A stretch of 64,000 nt of DNA from assembly GCF_001881565.1 (NCBI RefSeq), contig NZ_MPDJ01000005.1, positions 296,284-360,283 of the forward strand, in the 5' to 3' direction. Position 1 is the first letter of the stretch. Each line of letters starts with the position of its first letter. This document shows, one piece after another, positions 8,952-18,020 of this stretch. Made by a program: the position numbers and the translations under genes. A model generated the notes under the pieces. That model searched no databases and had not been told where the DNA came from. It saw only the letters and a program-made list of their open reading frames with translations. This DNA is from Eisenbergiella tayi (GTDB lineage Bacteria; Bacillota; Clostridia; Lachnospirales; Lachnospiraceae).

Positions 8952-11249
8952 TTAGGGGGTGTATCTGCATGTATAGGTGCCTGGAAGGAGGGGCTTTTGG
9001 GGGAAGCCGTCTTCGAATTGCCAGGATTGGGGGAGGCGGATGGTGCCTTTTAGTTGTGGGGGGGGCTGGATGTTTAGTTGGATTGTGTCGGGTGGGGCGG
9101 AGGGGTGGGGATTTTGGGGATCTGTTGGGGGTGTTCGGTGCCATTTTATTGTTAGTTTGCCGGAAGGCGCCTGGTAGGCGGCCTGGGCTTGGGTGAGGGG
9201 CTGGATGAAGTTGGGGGCCAGGAGGATGTAGTCGGGGTCATCCAGGTGGGGGTTGGGGTTGATTCCTGTTATTGCGCGGATGAACCAGCTGCTGATGTCT
9301 CCGAAGAAGTGGTGGTTTTGGGAATGGGGCTGGGCTTCGGGGGGGAGGAAATCTTCCCATAGGGAGGTGGCTCCTCTGGTTATCCAGTTGGCGTAGGACG
9401 GGTAGTCTTTTGTGGTAATCATTTGGTAGGCAAGGTCGGCGTGGCCGTGGTCCGAGAGTACGTGAAAGAGGACACGGAGGCCAAGGGCTCCTGCGTTTAT
9501 GTGGTTGCCGGCCTGGTGGATCAGCTGGAGGAGGCGGGTGAAGGCGGCGGGGCGTTCGGCTTTTTTGAACAGGCCGTAGTGGATCGCCATGGCCTGGGAT
9601 GTCTGGCAGGCGCCTGCGGCTGTCATGGTGGAGAAGTCAATGAGGTATTTCCGGAAGGACTTTTTGAGTTGGGTCATGAGGGTGTCTGCGTAGTGGTATT
9701 CGGGTTTTCTGTTCAGTCGTTTGAACAGGTATTTGGCTTCTTCCAGGAGGTGGACGGCTGTGGCGGTGGAGGTGACTTCAACGGGGGCTTTGTGGCCTCC
9801 TCCGCTTTTTCCGGTTTCGCACCAGTCGCCGAGGCCTGTGTCGATGAGTCCTTTTTCATTTCTGATTCCGGAGAGGTAAAAGAGGTAGCGGAAGATAAAA
9901 GGGGTGGCTTCTTCGGCTGTTTGCAGGTCTCCGCGGAGTTTCAGCAGGTAAAATGGGATTTCTGTGATGACCTGATCCCAGGCGGGGCCGCAGCCGAAGC
10001 CCCAGCCTGCGGTGGGGACGATTCCGGGGAGGCTGCCGTCGGGGGCCTGGGAGAGTTCCACGTTATGAAGCCATTCCCGGAGGGAGTCTTCTGCGGCGAG
10101 GTTCATCAGCATGTGTTCGGCCGACAGGGCGGCGTCTCCTGTCCATCCGTTTTTTTCGCGGTGGGGACAGTCTGTGGGGAACCAGAAAAAGTTGGAGATT
10201 GTGGCGTTTCTTGTCATTGCCTGCAGTTCGTTGGCTATGGGGTCGGAGCAGGAAAAGCTTCCGATTTCCTGAAAGTCTCCGCCCATGACATGGTATGTCA
10301 GGAGATCGGGGAGGGCCTGGTCCTTTTCAATTCCTTTTATATAGGCGTATCGGAAGCCGTAGTAGGTAAAGGAGGGGATGTAGGTCTCTTCCTTGTCTCC
10401 GCGGCATATGTAGGTGCTGTTCTGTACCCGGTCGGTGTATGGGAAGTCATATTCGGGGAACATAAGGTTCTTTTTTTCCAGAATGCCGTCATGGTACCAT
10501 TCGGCATAGGATATCTGTATTTTCTGGCCCGGTTTTCCCTTTATTCTGAGTTCGCATACTCCTGCGGTGTCTGTGCCGAAATCATAGAGGTAACCGTCTT
10601 CATAGGGTATGATGGAAATGGCTTTTCTGCGTTCGTAGGTTTTAATGGGTGATGCCTGGCATAAACGCATTTCTCCGCGGGGAGGGGTCACTTTGAGAGC
10701 CGGGTTCCATGCCGCATCCGAAAAGGAAGGGGAACACCAGTCGTCAATGGAAAGTCTTGCGTCATAACAGTCGCCGCTTCTGAGTTCATTTTCCAAAAGC
10801 GGTGAGGGATGTGTGCGGAAGGTGGTGTCGCTTTCTATGGTAAGGCATTCGCCGTTGTCCAGTGTCATGTCCATGCGCAGGGCCGTCATGGGGGCGCTTC
10901 GCCATCTGGCTTTGTCAAAATCCCATACAAAACCGCCATAGGCGTTCTGCATGCCGTTTCCGAGGATGATGCCTATTACATTGTCTCCCCTGGTTAAATA
11001 GGGGAGTGTGTCATAGCGATCATAATAGATAACGTCGTCCGGGTTACTGATGTATGGCGCAAGTATGGATTTGGTGATTTCGGTTCCGTTGATAAATACC
11101 TGGTAAAAGCCCAGCCCGGTAATGAGCAGCTCCGCCCTCCGGGGCGCTGCGTCCAGGGTAAATTTCTTTCGGATATAGGGTGCGGGTACCTGATGGTCAA
11201 AATCCGCGTAATCCGTTGATGCACTGATAAACTGCTGTGGAAAATTCAT
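8952..11249 (-). CDS. GH78 alpha-L-rhamnosidase (first)
   Basis: A 765-residue intracellular glycosidase. N-terminal beta-sandwich domains precede an (alpha/alpha)6 catalytic barrel carrying the GH78 signature DCPHREKNGWTGD (Asp360, Glu365, Asp372), which includes the expected acidic catalytic residues. It should cleave terminal alpha-L-rhamnose from rhamnosides. The start is placed at 11249 because GGGGGG lies 8 bp upstream; the open frame runs on to 11390 only through a hairpin array. It is the last gene of the rhamnoside locus, 228 bp after the second rhamnosidase. The last 60 or so residues are unusually proline-rich and the coding strand is strongly C-biased in the 3' half. Confidence 0.9.
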   Translation of the reverse strand: MNFPQQFISASTDYADFDHQVPAPYIRKKFTLDAAPRRAELLITGLGFYQVFINGTEITKSILAPYISNPDDVIYYDRYDTLPYLTRGDNVIGIILGNGMQNAYGGFVWDFDKARWRSAPMTALRMDMTLDNGECLTIESDTTFRTHPSPLLENELRSGDCYDARLSIDDWCSPSFSDAAWNPALKVTPPRGEMRLCQASPIKTYERRKAISIIPYEDGYLYDFGTDTAGVCELRIKGKPGQKIQISYAEWYHDGILEKKNLMFPEYDFPYTDRVQNSTYICRGDKEETYIPSFTYYGFRYAYIKGIEKDQALPDLLTYHVMGGDFQEIGSFSCSDPIANELQAMTRNATISNFFWFPTDCPHREKNGWTGDAALSAEHMLMNLAAEDSLREWLHNVELSQAPDGSLPGIVPTAGWGFGCGPAWDQVITEIPFYLLKLRGDLQTAEEATPFIFRYLFYLSGIRNEKGLIDTGLGDWCETGKSGGGHKAPVEVTSTATAVHLLEEAKYLFKRLNRKPEYHYADTLMTQLKKSFRKYLIDFSTMTAAGACQTSQAMAIHYGLFKKAERPAAFTRLLQLIHQAGNHINAGALGLRVLFHVLSDHGHADLAYQMITTKDYPSYANWITRGATSLWEDFLPPEAQPHSQNHHFFGDISSWFIRAITGINPNPHLDDPDYILLAPNFIQPLTQAQAAYQAPSGKLTIKWHRTPPTDPQNPHPSAPPDTIQLNIQPPPQLKGTIRLPQSWQFEDGFPQKPLLPGTYTCRYTP

Positions 11250-11266
11250 ACTTATACCCCCCTGCA

Positions 11267-11463
11267 TATCGCAGGCCTGTCTGCGATACTGCTCTGATAA
11301 ATCGTTTGGAAGTGTCTTTCTTCCAAACTTCCAGACATGCCGCCTGCGGCGGCATAAACAATCTGTGAGAAGAATGCCTGTCCTTGGCATTCTTCCGTGT
11401 GAAACATAGAAAATCTTAGGCAGCGTATTTTGCCGGCTTAGATTTTCTTTTCACACTTCTCAC
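11267..11463 (-). repeat. array of five hairpins between the two rhamnosidase genes
   Basis: Consecutive inverted repeats occur at 11267-11288 (TATCGCAG/CTGCGATA), 11305-11327 (TTTGGAAG/CTTCCAAA), 11337-11355 (ATGCCGCC/GGCGGCAT), 11369-11395 (GAAGAATGCC/GGCATTCTTC) and 11397-11456 (GTGTGAAA/TTTCACAC with a further AGAAAATCT/AGATTTTCT inner stem). GTGAGAAG at 11365-11372 can also pair with CTTCTCAC at 11456-11463, which competes with the fourth hairpin. No hairpin has a clean T-tract, so RNA processing or transcript stabilisation is as likely as termination. Confidence 0.7.
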
Positions 11464-11477
11464 TTTTCTCTTCCTTC

Positions 11478-13589
11478 TTATTTATTTACTATGATACATC
11501 CTTCCGCATCTCTTTTCCATGAAACGGAAACTGTACCGGCGCTGGTCCGCAGGAAACCTTCCGCCCATGTCAGAGCTTTTATATCCGCCGGATCTACAAA
11601 AAGGTCAGTATATCCGCAGCTGCCTTCCTTCTGCCTGATGCCGAGGATTTCGGTAAACAGCAGCTTCACCACGCTCCCGAACATGGGATGATCATGGGAA
11701 TCACTTCCCTCCCATTTTTCCCATAAGGTGGTTGCGCCGTTTTTCATCATCTCTGCAAAGGAAATCCTGCTGCGGTTGGCAAGCATAGTAAACGCCAGAT
11801 CCGCTTCTCCCTCCCGGAAAAGCCGTTCCACTAAAACCGGAGTTCCGAAGATACCGGTATCCAGCCTTCCCAGTTCTTTATATTTCGTAATCAGATTTTC
11901 CTTTGTCCGGGCCGTTCCAAGTCCCAGATTTAAGGCGAATGCATTGGCGGCCCCGATTCCGCCGCAGAAATCTTCCGTCTGTCTGTCAAAATAAGTATTT
12001 ACCACCGCATCCCTGGCCTGACGGAGACGTTCCTCCAGCCATTCCGGTTCCTTCTGATGCAGAATCCGCGCGGCTTCTTTCGTTTCCTGCAGTCCCTGTA
12101 TATAATAATACGTATTTACAAATGCCGCCGGTATCATCTCCGGCTCCGATTCCGGGGCACACCATTCGCCCAGGCACCAGCCGCCTTCCTCTTCCCGGAC
12201 AACCAGGCCGTTTTCACAGCGGGTATTCATGTATTCCAGCCAGCGGACGATTGCCGGATAGCCTTTCTCCAATAAGCTGCTGTCCCCGTATACCCGGTAA
12301 TAATTCATGGGGATGACATAGACCGCGCCGCCCCAGCCTCCCGGCCCGCCTCCTCCGCCAAGAAACGGCGCCGTATGCGGGATGTGTCCCGTATCGGCTC
12401 CCTGGCTGTCCAGGATGTCCTGATACCATTTTTCATAAAGCTTTCCGCTATCAAGCAGCAGCATGGCGGTTTCCGATGTCAGCTGGCCGTCCCCCGTATA
12501 CCCCAGCCGCTCCCGGTGCGGACAGTCGGAAGGGATACCGTTATGAAAATTATTGATCTGGGTTCTTATGTAAGCATCATAAAGCCAGTTTAAAACAGGA
12601 TCCGAGCATCGGAAGGAAGACAGCACCGAAACATCCGAGCACACCACCGACGCGCTTACCGCCTCCCCCGGCCCCTCCACTTCAAAATACCGGAAGCCGT
12701 GCCAGCAGAATTTAGGATGTACTGTCATAGAAGAGCCGTTACAGATATAACAATCCTCCTGGATCTGCCTATTCCCTCCTGCAGACAGGAAATCCAGCCC
12801 ATGCCCGCTCCCGTCAAGCTCCTCACTATACCTTACCCGTATTTTTTCTCCTTCCTTCCCCATACAGCGGATCGAAACCCATCCGGCAATATTTTCCCCG
12901 CAATCATACAGCTTCCTGTCACCGTTCTTTTCCAGCAGCACCGGTTCCATACTCCGCAATACCCTGTCCCCGGGACACGTCTGCTCCGTGAGCACCGCCT
13001 CCGGTGCATGAGCAGGCCGCGCCGGTTTCCACTCCGATAAATCGGCACCTTCCCTGCACCAGTCCTCCTGCACCAGCCTGAGATCCAGCGTCTCCCCGCA
13101 AAACAAATTATTTTCCGTCACTTCCCCCGGCTTCCAAAGAGTTTCCGGATCGCTCTCCAGGAAAATTTCTTCTCCATTCTCCTGAAGCATCGTCAATTCA
13201 TACCGCAGTTTAGGAAATCCAAAAATAAATTTCCCCTCATCCACCCGTTTCGTCTGATGATACCAGCCATTCCCAAGCTGAACCCCAATAACATTCTCTC
13301 CCTTTTTCAAAAAAGGAAGCAAATCAAACGTCACAAACAGACAACGATACCCGGTACGTTCCTCCCACACCGGATAAGTCGTATCACAGCCAAGCACCGA
13401 AGAATAATTCGTCACAGCAGGAATAAACTCCTGATCCCCCACCCGTTCCCCATTCACATATAGCAGAAAATACCCCAGCCCGCAGATCTCAATCTTCGCC
13501 TCCCCCGGAATCTCCTCCAAAAAGAAACTCCTCCTGAAAAGCGGAGCCTCACACAAATTATCCCCCTGTATCCAATGCTCATTTTTCAT
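11478..13589 (-). CDS. GH78 alpha-L-rhamnosidase (second)
   Basis: A 703-residue intracellular enzyme with N-terminal beta-sandwich domains and a GH78 (alpha/alpha)6 barrel. The signature DCPHRERLGYTGD (Asp355, Glu360, Asp367) holds the catalytic acids. It is clearly diverged from its neighbour, so the pair probably handles different rhamnoside linkages or aglycones (inference). The start at 13589 is chosen for the GGAGGG ribosome site; the open frame reaches 13901 only by reading through the large palindrome upstream. It follows the sugar permeases in the same direction. Confidence 0.9.
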   Translation of the reverse strand: MKNEHWIQGDNLCEAPLFRRSFFLEEIPGEAKIEICGLGYFLLYVNGERVGDQEFIPAVTNYSSVLGCDTTYPVWEERTGYRCLFVTFDLLPFLKKGENVIGVQLGNGWYHQTKRVDEGKFIFGFPKLRYELTMLQENGEEIFLESDPETLWKPGEVTENNLFCGETLDLRLVQEDWCREGADLSEWKPARPAHAPEAVLTEQTCPGDRVLRSMEPVLLEKNGDRKLYDCGENIAGWVSIRCMGKEGEKIRVRYSEELDGSGHGLDFLSAGGNRQIQEDCYICNGSSMTVHPKFCWHGFRYFEVEGPGEAVSASVVCSDVSVLSSFRCSDPVLNWLYDAYIRTQINNFHNGIPSDCPHRERLGYTGDGQLTSETAMLLLDSGKLYEKWYQDILDSQGADTGHIPHTAPFLGGGGGPGGWGGAVYVIPMNYYRVYGDSSLLEKGYPAIVRWLEYMNTRCENGLVVREEEGGWCLGEWCAPESEPEMIPAAFVNTYYYIQGLQETKEAARILHQKEPEWLEERLRQARDAVVNTYFDRQTEDFCGGIGAANAFALNLGLGTARTKENLITKYKELGRLDTGIFGTPVLVERLFREGEADLAFTMLANRSRISFAEMMKNGATTLWEKWEGSDSHDHPMFGSVVKLLFTEILGIRQKEGSCGYTDLFVDPADIKALTWAEGFLRTSAGTVSVSWKRDAEGCIIVNK

Positions 13590-13611
13590 CTTTTCTTTCC
13601 CTCCTTCTCCA

Positions 13612-14086
13612 GTACCCCTGCCGCGCCGCCCGGCCCCTGCCTGCTTGCCTCCGGTTCCGTCCTCCGCCATGCCATCCTGCTCTTTGCGTTCCGCACGCGC
13701 CGGCTTCGGCCAGGCAGTATCCCCTGAAGGGGCCGTATAAAAACGCCGGTCCTTGTACCGTGTTGTATGAATATTACAGTAATGAGTGCTTGATATTCCT
13801 GTCAGCGCAAGGCGGAGAAGGGAGGCGATGCGGTGGCATCGTTGACCGACGACAACGCGGTGCTGGCAGGAATAGCGAGTACTCATTACTGTGATATTCA
13901 TACAACACGGTACAAGATTGCGTCCTCTGCAATCTTAGTACCGCTGCGTTTTTATCCGAGCGAAAGCGTGCCCCAGAAGGGGATACTGCCTGGCCGAAGC
14001 TGAGCGGCACACAAAGGGCCAGGCAATGCGGCGGAGCACGGAACCGGAGGCAAGCAGGCAGGGGCCGGGCGGCGCGGCAGGGGTAC
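13612..14086. repeat. 475-bp nested palindrome (copy 2)
   Basis: The outer arms are a perfect 49-bp inverted repeat (13612-13660 with 14038-14086). A second pair shares GCTTCGGCCAGGCAGTATCC (near 13702 and, inverted, near 13998). A third pair is 36 bp with one mismatch (13752-13787 with 13881-13916, containing GTTGTATGAATAT). The right arm also carries, inverted, the core module of copy 1 (13936-13969), and the left arm carries CGCCGGTCCTT (13744-13754), the complement of the copy-1 module at 8701-8711. The centre (about 13803-13865) has CGATGC/GCATCG. It fills the gap between the permease stop (14089) and the rhamnosidase ribosome site almost exactly, with no credible gene inside. Confidence 0.88.
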
Positions 14087-14088
14087 GC

Positions 14089-15000
14089 TCATCCCTTCAC
14101 CGAGCCAATCATGATTCCTTTGACAAAATGCTTCTGCACCAGCGGATAGAGGCATAAAACCGGAACCGTGGATACAATAATGGAGCTGTACTTCAGCGTC
14201 TGCGCCAGCTGCGTCTTCCTCATGATTTCATCCGGACTCATGGAGCTGGTTATCTGCAGAGTCATCTGTGTGGAAAGCAGCAGCTTTCTTAAAATGGACT
14301 GCAGCGGCAGAAGCTGCTGGGAATTAATATAAATCAGCGCGGAATAGAAATCATTCCAGTGTCCCACAGCATAAAAAAGCGTGATGACCGCCAGTATGGG
14401 CTTTGACAGCGGAAGAACCACCTTCATCAGATACTGCGCCGTGTTGGCCCCGTCCAGCTGCGCCGCCTCCAGCAGTTCATCCGGTATACTGTTTATAAAA
14501 TAGGTCCTGGTGATAATAATATTGAAAACGGAAACCGCATTGGGAATCACCATCGCCCATATCGTATCTATCAGATGCAGTTTATTCACCACCAGGTAAG
14601 TGGGAATCAGCCCTCCGCTGAAATACATGGTCACCATAAAAAGAAGCATGAAAAACTTCTTCGGCACAAAATCCTTCCGTGAAAGCGGATAAGCACCGCA
14701 CACGGTCAGAACCATATTGATGGCGGTGCCCAGTACTGTATAAAGAATGGTATTCGCATACCCCGTCCAGATCGTTTTATACTTTATGACTTCCTCATAG
14801 GCAGCCAGCGTAATTCCCCTGGGAAAAAGAACCACATGCCCCTGCCATACCTCCGAAGGGTCACTGATCGAAGCGATCAGCACAAACCAGAGCGGCCACA
14901 CAAAAATCACCAGCAGCACCAGCATGATAAGCAGGTTGACAATATCAAATACCTTATCCGGATCTATCTTTCTTTTTTTAACTGATCTTATTTTATCCAT
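14089..15000 (-). CDS. carbohydrate ABC transporter permease (LplC/YtcP type)
   Basis: A 303-residue inner-membrane protein with six predicted helices, belonging to the MalG-like permease group. The cytoplasmic EAA loop is visible as ELLEAAQLDGANTAQYLMKV, the contact point for the shared ATPase. It pairs with the permease just upstream (10 bp gap) to import a sugar delivered by the lipoprotein encoded first in the operon. The start at 15000 has AAAGGAGC 5 bp upstream; an earlier ATG lies inside the previous gene. No ATPase gene is present, as usual for this subfamily, which borrows an MsmX-like ATPase encoded elsewhere (established for relatives, inferred here). Confidence 0.9.
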   Translation of the reverse strand: MDKIRSVKKRKIDPDKVFDIVNLLIMLVLLVIFVWPLWFVLIASISDPSEVWQGHVVLFPRGITLAAYEEVIKYKTIWTGYANTILYTVLGTAINMVLTVCGAYPLSRKDFVPKKFFMLLFMVTMYFSGGLIPTYLVVNKLHLIDTIWAMVIPNAVSVFNIIITRTYFINSIPDELLEAAQLDGANTAQYLMKVVLPLSKPILAVITLFYAVGHWNDFYSALIYINSQQLLPLQSILRKLLLSTQMTLQITSSMSPDEIMRKTQLAQTLKYSSIIVSTVPVLCLYPLVQKHFVKGIMIGSVKG

Positions 15001-15010
15001 ACCTGCTCCT

Positions 15011-15988
15011 TTACCACAAGCTTTCATTGGCAAGTTTTTTTGATAATTGATTCGCCGCGATGACCAGCGCCATATTAATCACGGAATTAAACAGCCCCAC
15101 CGCCGTGGAATAGCTGTAATTATTCTGAACCAGGCCGACCCGGTACACATAGGTATTGATAACATCGGAGGCGCTCATATTCAAATCGTTCTGCAGCAGG
15201 AAGACCTTTTCAAATCCCACGTTCATTAAAGATCCCATCTGCAGAATAAGCAGCATGATAATGGTGGACTTGATACCCGGAAGATCAATGTGCAGAATCC
15301 TCTGTACCTTTGTGGCGCCGTCCATAATCGCCGCTTCATGCAAAGCCGGATCCACACCGGATAAGGCCGAAATATATATGATAGAGCTGTACCCCATGCC
15401 CTGCCACACACCGCTCCACACATAGATACTCTTAAAATACTGAGGCTTGCTCAGAAAATCCTGGGCTTCCCCTCCCAGCGCAACAATGATCTGATTGAAA
15501 ATCCCCGTATTTTTATCCATAAAAATAGCGATCATACCGCAGATAACTACCGTGGAAATAAAATAAGGAGCGTAAGAAACCATCTGCAGCGTTTTTTTCA
15601 GATGCTTGAGCCTTAAATAATTTAAAAGAAGTGCGAATATAATGGGAATCGGAAAACCAATCAGCAGCGTATACAGACTGATTCCAATTGTATTTTTCAA
15701 TAACAGGGAAAAATTGAAGCTTCCGAAAAACCTTTCGAAATATTTAAGCCCTACCCAGGGGCTTCCAAAAATACCAAGCTTTACTTTAAAGTCTTTAAAT
15801 GCCAATATCACGCCGCTCATGGGGGCATATGCAAAAACAATAAAGTACATGAGAACCGGCAGAATCATCAAATACAGAATCCAGTTCTTTTTAAAATCAT
15901 CTATGAGCCTGAGCCGCAAGGGCCTCACCAGCTCCGGGCGGAGATTTTTCTCCTTCCCTTTCGTGCCTGAGACAGGTAATTTATTCAC
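15011..15988 (-). CDS. carbohydrate ABC transporter permease (LplB type)
   Basis: A 325-residue membrane protein with a basic cytoplasmic N-terminus, a first helix near residues 35-55 and five more helices. The EAA loop ALHEAAIMDGATKVQRILHI lies near residue 215. It is the MalF-like partner of the downstream permease. Translation appears to start at a GTG (15986-15988) behind GGAAGGGG; the nearby ATG is out of frame. Between this gene and the lipoprotein gene lies a strong stem-loop that probably lowers permease expression relative to the binding protein. Confidence 0.9.
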   Translation of the reverse strand: MNKLPVSGTKGKEKNLRPELVRPLRLRLIDDFKKNWILYLMILPVLMYFIVFAYAPMSGVILAFKDFKVKLGIFGSPWVGLKYFERFFGSFNFSLLLKNTIGISLYTLLIGFPIPIIFALLLNYLRLKHLKKTLQMVSYAPYFISTVVICGMIAIFMDKNTGIFNQIIVALGGEAQDFLSKPQYFKSIYVWSGVWQGMGYSSIIYISALSGVDPALHEAAIMDGATKVQRILHIDLPGIKSTIIMLLILQMGSLMNVGFEKVFLLQNDLNMSASDVINTYVYRVGLVQNNYSYSTAVGLFNSVINMALVIAANQLSKKLANESLW

Positions 15989-16024
15989 GTCCGTGCATCC
16001 CCTTCCATGTGTTCCGGCTTTTTC

Positions 16025-16067
16025 AAGCTAAGAGGAAGCCGCGGTGAAACGGCTTTCCTCTTAGCTT
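16025..16067 (-). terminator. intercistronic stem-loop between lipoprotein and permease genes
   Basis: AAGCTAAGAGGAA at 16025 pairs with TTCCTCTTAGCTT ending at 16067, extended by GCC/GGC. On the minus strand only a weak T-run follows, so partial attenuation or 3'-end protection of the lipoprotein mRNA is more likely than full termination. Confidence 0.65.
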
Positions 16068-16090
16068 CAGCATTTTTATTTACAGCCTGC

Positions 16091-17713
16091 CTATTTTGCA
16101 TTGCTGAAAGCATTCTGATAAATTTCAAACAATTCAGATGCTCCCATCGTATTCATTGTGGATACATAATCATCCCAGCTGTCATCCAGATCGATAGCCC
16201 CGGTAATTACCTGTGCGCCATACTGGTTGATGTAGCTGTCAAGATCTGCTTTTAAAGATGCTATGGTTTCTGTTTCTTCTGTAGTATAAGTCATGGCAGG
16301 AAGTGTGAGCTCGCCATAATCCAGCATTTTCGCACGCTGTGTAATCAGATAGGATTCATCAGGGTCCGTAATTCCGGTAAACCAGAAATCAGGCTGGATA
16401 CCAGGGAAGGCTGTCTGATATTTCAAGGTTCCTTTTTCACGTACCGTTGCAATATCGTCACCGATAGGTCCCCCGATATTCCAGGACCAGGTTCCGTCCC
16501 CATTATCCACATAGGAATTTCCTTCCACACCGAGCCAATATAATTCTCCGCCTTCCTGAGTGTAAAGCTGATCCGCCCAGGCGACCAGTGTTGCCGGATC
16601 GTCACAGGCATCCGTAATCATCATGCTGCCGTGCATAATACCTGTGGACTGTGGATAAACCTGACCTGCAAAAGGGGTAAGCGTCTGGTATTCTTCGTCC
16701 TGATCGCGGCCTGCAAACTGGAAGGATGCAAGAGCGCTGAAGCATCCCAGCACATCCCCGGAGCTTCCCATTGCCGCAATCTGATCATAATTCTGGGTAA
16801 AACTGGCAGGGTCAAGAAGCCCTTCCTTATAAAGGTCAGTAAAATATCTTAAAAATTCTTTGTAGCCTTCCTCTGTAGGGATATATACAAGCTTCCCGTC
16901 CTGAATGGCAAGCCAGGTATCCGAATCCAGGTTATATCCAAAATAAGGAAGGTAATTCCTCAGATAAGACATGCCATCCGGTACTGAAAGAGGAATTTCA
17001 TCATTAGGATCCCCGTTTCCATTGGCATCCTGCTCCTTAAATGCAGTTAACACCTCATGAAATTCATCCAGGTTCTTAGGCTCCGACAATCCCAGATTAT
17101 CCAGCCACTGATAGTTCAGCCAAATATGGAAACCGGCTTCCAGCTCCGCTCCGGTATTCAGCGCGGGCATTTCATATACATGGCCATCCGGTGCGGTTAT
17201 GTAAGGCCACAGCTCTCTTTCATCCAGCAGGCTTGTAAGATTGGGCGCATAGGTTCTGATATAATCTTCCAGAGGGACAAACACACCCTCGGCTCCGTAC
17301 TTATCAATATCATTTTTCTTCAGACTTGAGAAAATAAAGACATCCGGGTAATCTCCTGCGGAAAGGATAAGCCCTTCTTTTTCCGACGCATCCTCCTGAG
17401 GAATACTGTTTACATCAAAGGTAATATTGCTCTGTTCATTCAGATGCTTGAATGCATCCACCTCATCCATGGGTGTATCACCATTAATAATACATAACAT
17501 GGAAAAATTCTTTGTCTCCGCAAGCGGGAAGGTTATCCCTTCTGATTCCCCTGCCGCTTCCTCGGGCACCGCCGCTGCAGAAGCCGTTTCCGTCGTCCCG
17601 GCTGATTCCGTAGTGGTGGTTCCCGTAGTTTCCGATGCCTTGTTTCCGCAGCCGGACGCCAGTGACGCCACCATTGCAGAAGCAAGCAGTACTGCCAACA
17701 CTTTTTTCTTCAT
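16091..17713 (-). CDS. extracellular sugar-binding lipoprotein (LplA-like)
   Basis: A 540-residue secreted lipoprotein. The signal peptide MKKKVLAVLLASAMVASLAS ends in a lipobox with Cys22 as the lipid anchor, followed by a low-complexity Thr/Ser/Glu linker. The remainder is a large type-1 solute-binding fold as in LplA proteins that serve LplB/YtcP permeases. Given the two rhamnosidases downstream, rhamnose-containing oligosaccharides are the likely ligand (inference). The start at 17713 has GGAGGAAAAGG upstream. It heads the operon lipoprotein, permease, permease, rhamnosidase, rhamnosidase. Confidence 0.9.
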   Translation of the reverse strand: MKKKVLAVLLASAMVASLASGCGNKASETTGTTTTESAGTTETASAAAVPEEAAGESEGITFPLAETKNFSMLCIINGDTPMDEVDAFKHLNEQSNITFDVNSIPQEDASEKEGLILSAGDYPDVFIFSSLKKNDIDKYGAEGVFVPLEDYIRTYAPNLTSLLDERELWPYITAPDGHVYEMPALNTGAELEAGFHIWLNYQWLDNLGLSEPKNLDEFHEVLTAFKEQDANGNGDPNDEIPLSVPDGMSYLRNYLPYFGYNLDSDTWLAIQDGKLVYIPTEEGYKEFLRYFTDLYKEGLLDPASFTQNYDQIAAMGSSGDVLGCFSALASFQFAGRDQDEEYQTLTPFAGQVYPQSTGIMHGSMMITDACDDPATLVAWADQLYTQEGGELYWLGVEGNSYVDNGDGTWSWNIGGPIGDDIATVREKGTLKYQTAFPGIQPDFWFTGITDPDESYLITQRAKMLDYGELTLPAMTYTTEETETIASLKADLDSYINQYGAQVITGAIDLDDSWDDYVSTMNTMGASELFEIYQNAFSNAK

Positions 17714-17768
17714 AGACCCTTTTCCTCCTATACATTGGAATATCTGGCAAATTTTCTTTGCAAGGTTC

Positions 17769-17797
17769 ATTATAGGAATCCTTTCTATATATAACAA
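17769..17797 (-). promoter_or_regulatory. sigma-A promoter of the rhamnoside operon
   Basis: TTGTTA (minus strand, 17792-17797), a 17-bp spacer and a perfect TATAAT (17769-17774) precede the lipoprotein gene, giving a leader of about 45 nt. Confidence 0.7.
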
Positions 17798-17887
17798 GGA
17801 CATAACTCTTTTCTTTTATTGGAAATATGTGCCTTCTGAAACCCTTGAAAACAGGGCATTTCTGCGATTCAGGAAAATCGGACAGTA

Positions 17888-17917
17888 CAATATTTCCATC
17901 TCTTTATGGAAATATTG
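17888..17917. promoter_or_regulatory. perfect 12-bp inverted repeat upstream of the rhamnoside promoter
   Basis: CAATATTTCCAT and ATGGAAATATTG are separated by 6 bases, about 90 bp upstream of the -35 box. It has no flanking T-tract, so a protein-binding site (operator or activator site) is the best reading. The rest of 17714-18020 contains the promoter and the upstream gene's terminator, nothing coding. Confidence 0.5.
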
Positions 17918-17981
17918 CACCCTGCGGGATGGTTTTGAGTAATTATGGAATTGAACGATGTCCTGGCATCCCATGAAAAAA

Positions 17982-18005
17982 GCCCAGCCGGTTTAAAGGC
18001 TGGAC
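17982..18005 (-). terminator. intrinsic terminator of the AraC/GyrI gene
   Basis: Minus strand stem GTCCAGCC/GGCTGGGC with an 8-nt loop (one G-T pair), followed by TTTTTT. Confidence 0.8.
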
Positions 18006-18020
18006 TTAAAGTTATATGTT

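Noticed and set aside
9423..10652. A 409-codon plus-strand open frame opposite the first rhamnosidase
   Set aside because: It is antisense to a clear GH78 gene, has no ribosome site, and its Gly/Val-rich product reflects the strand skew of that gene.
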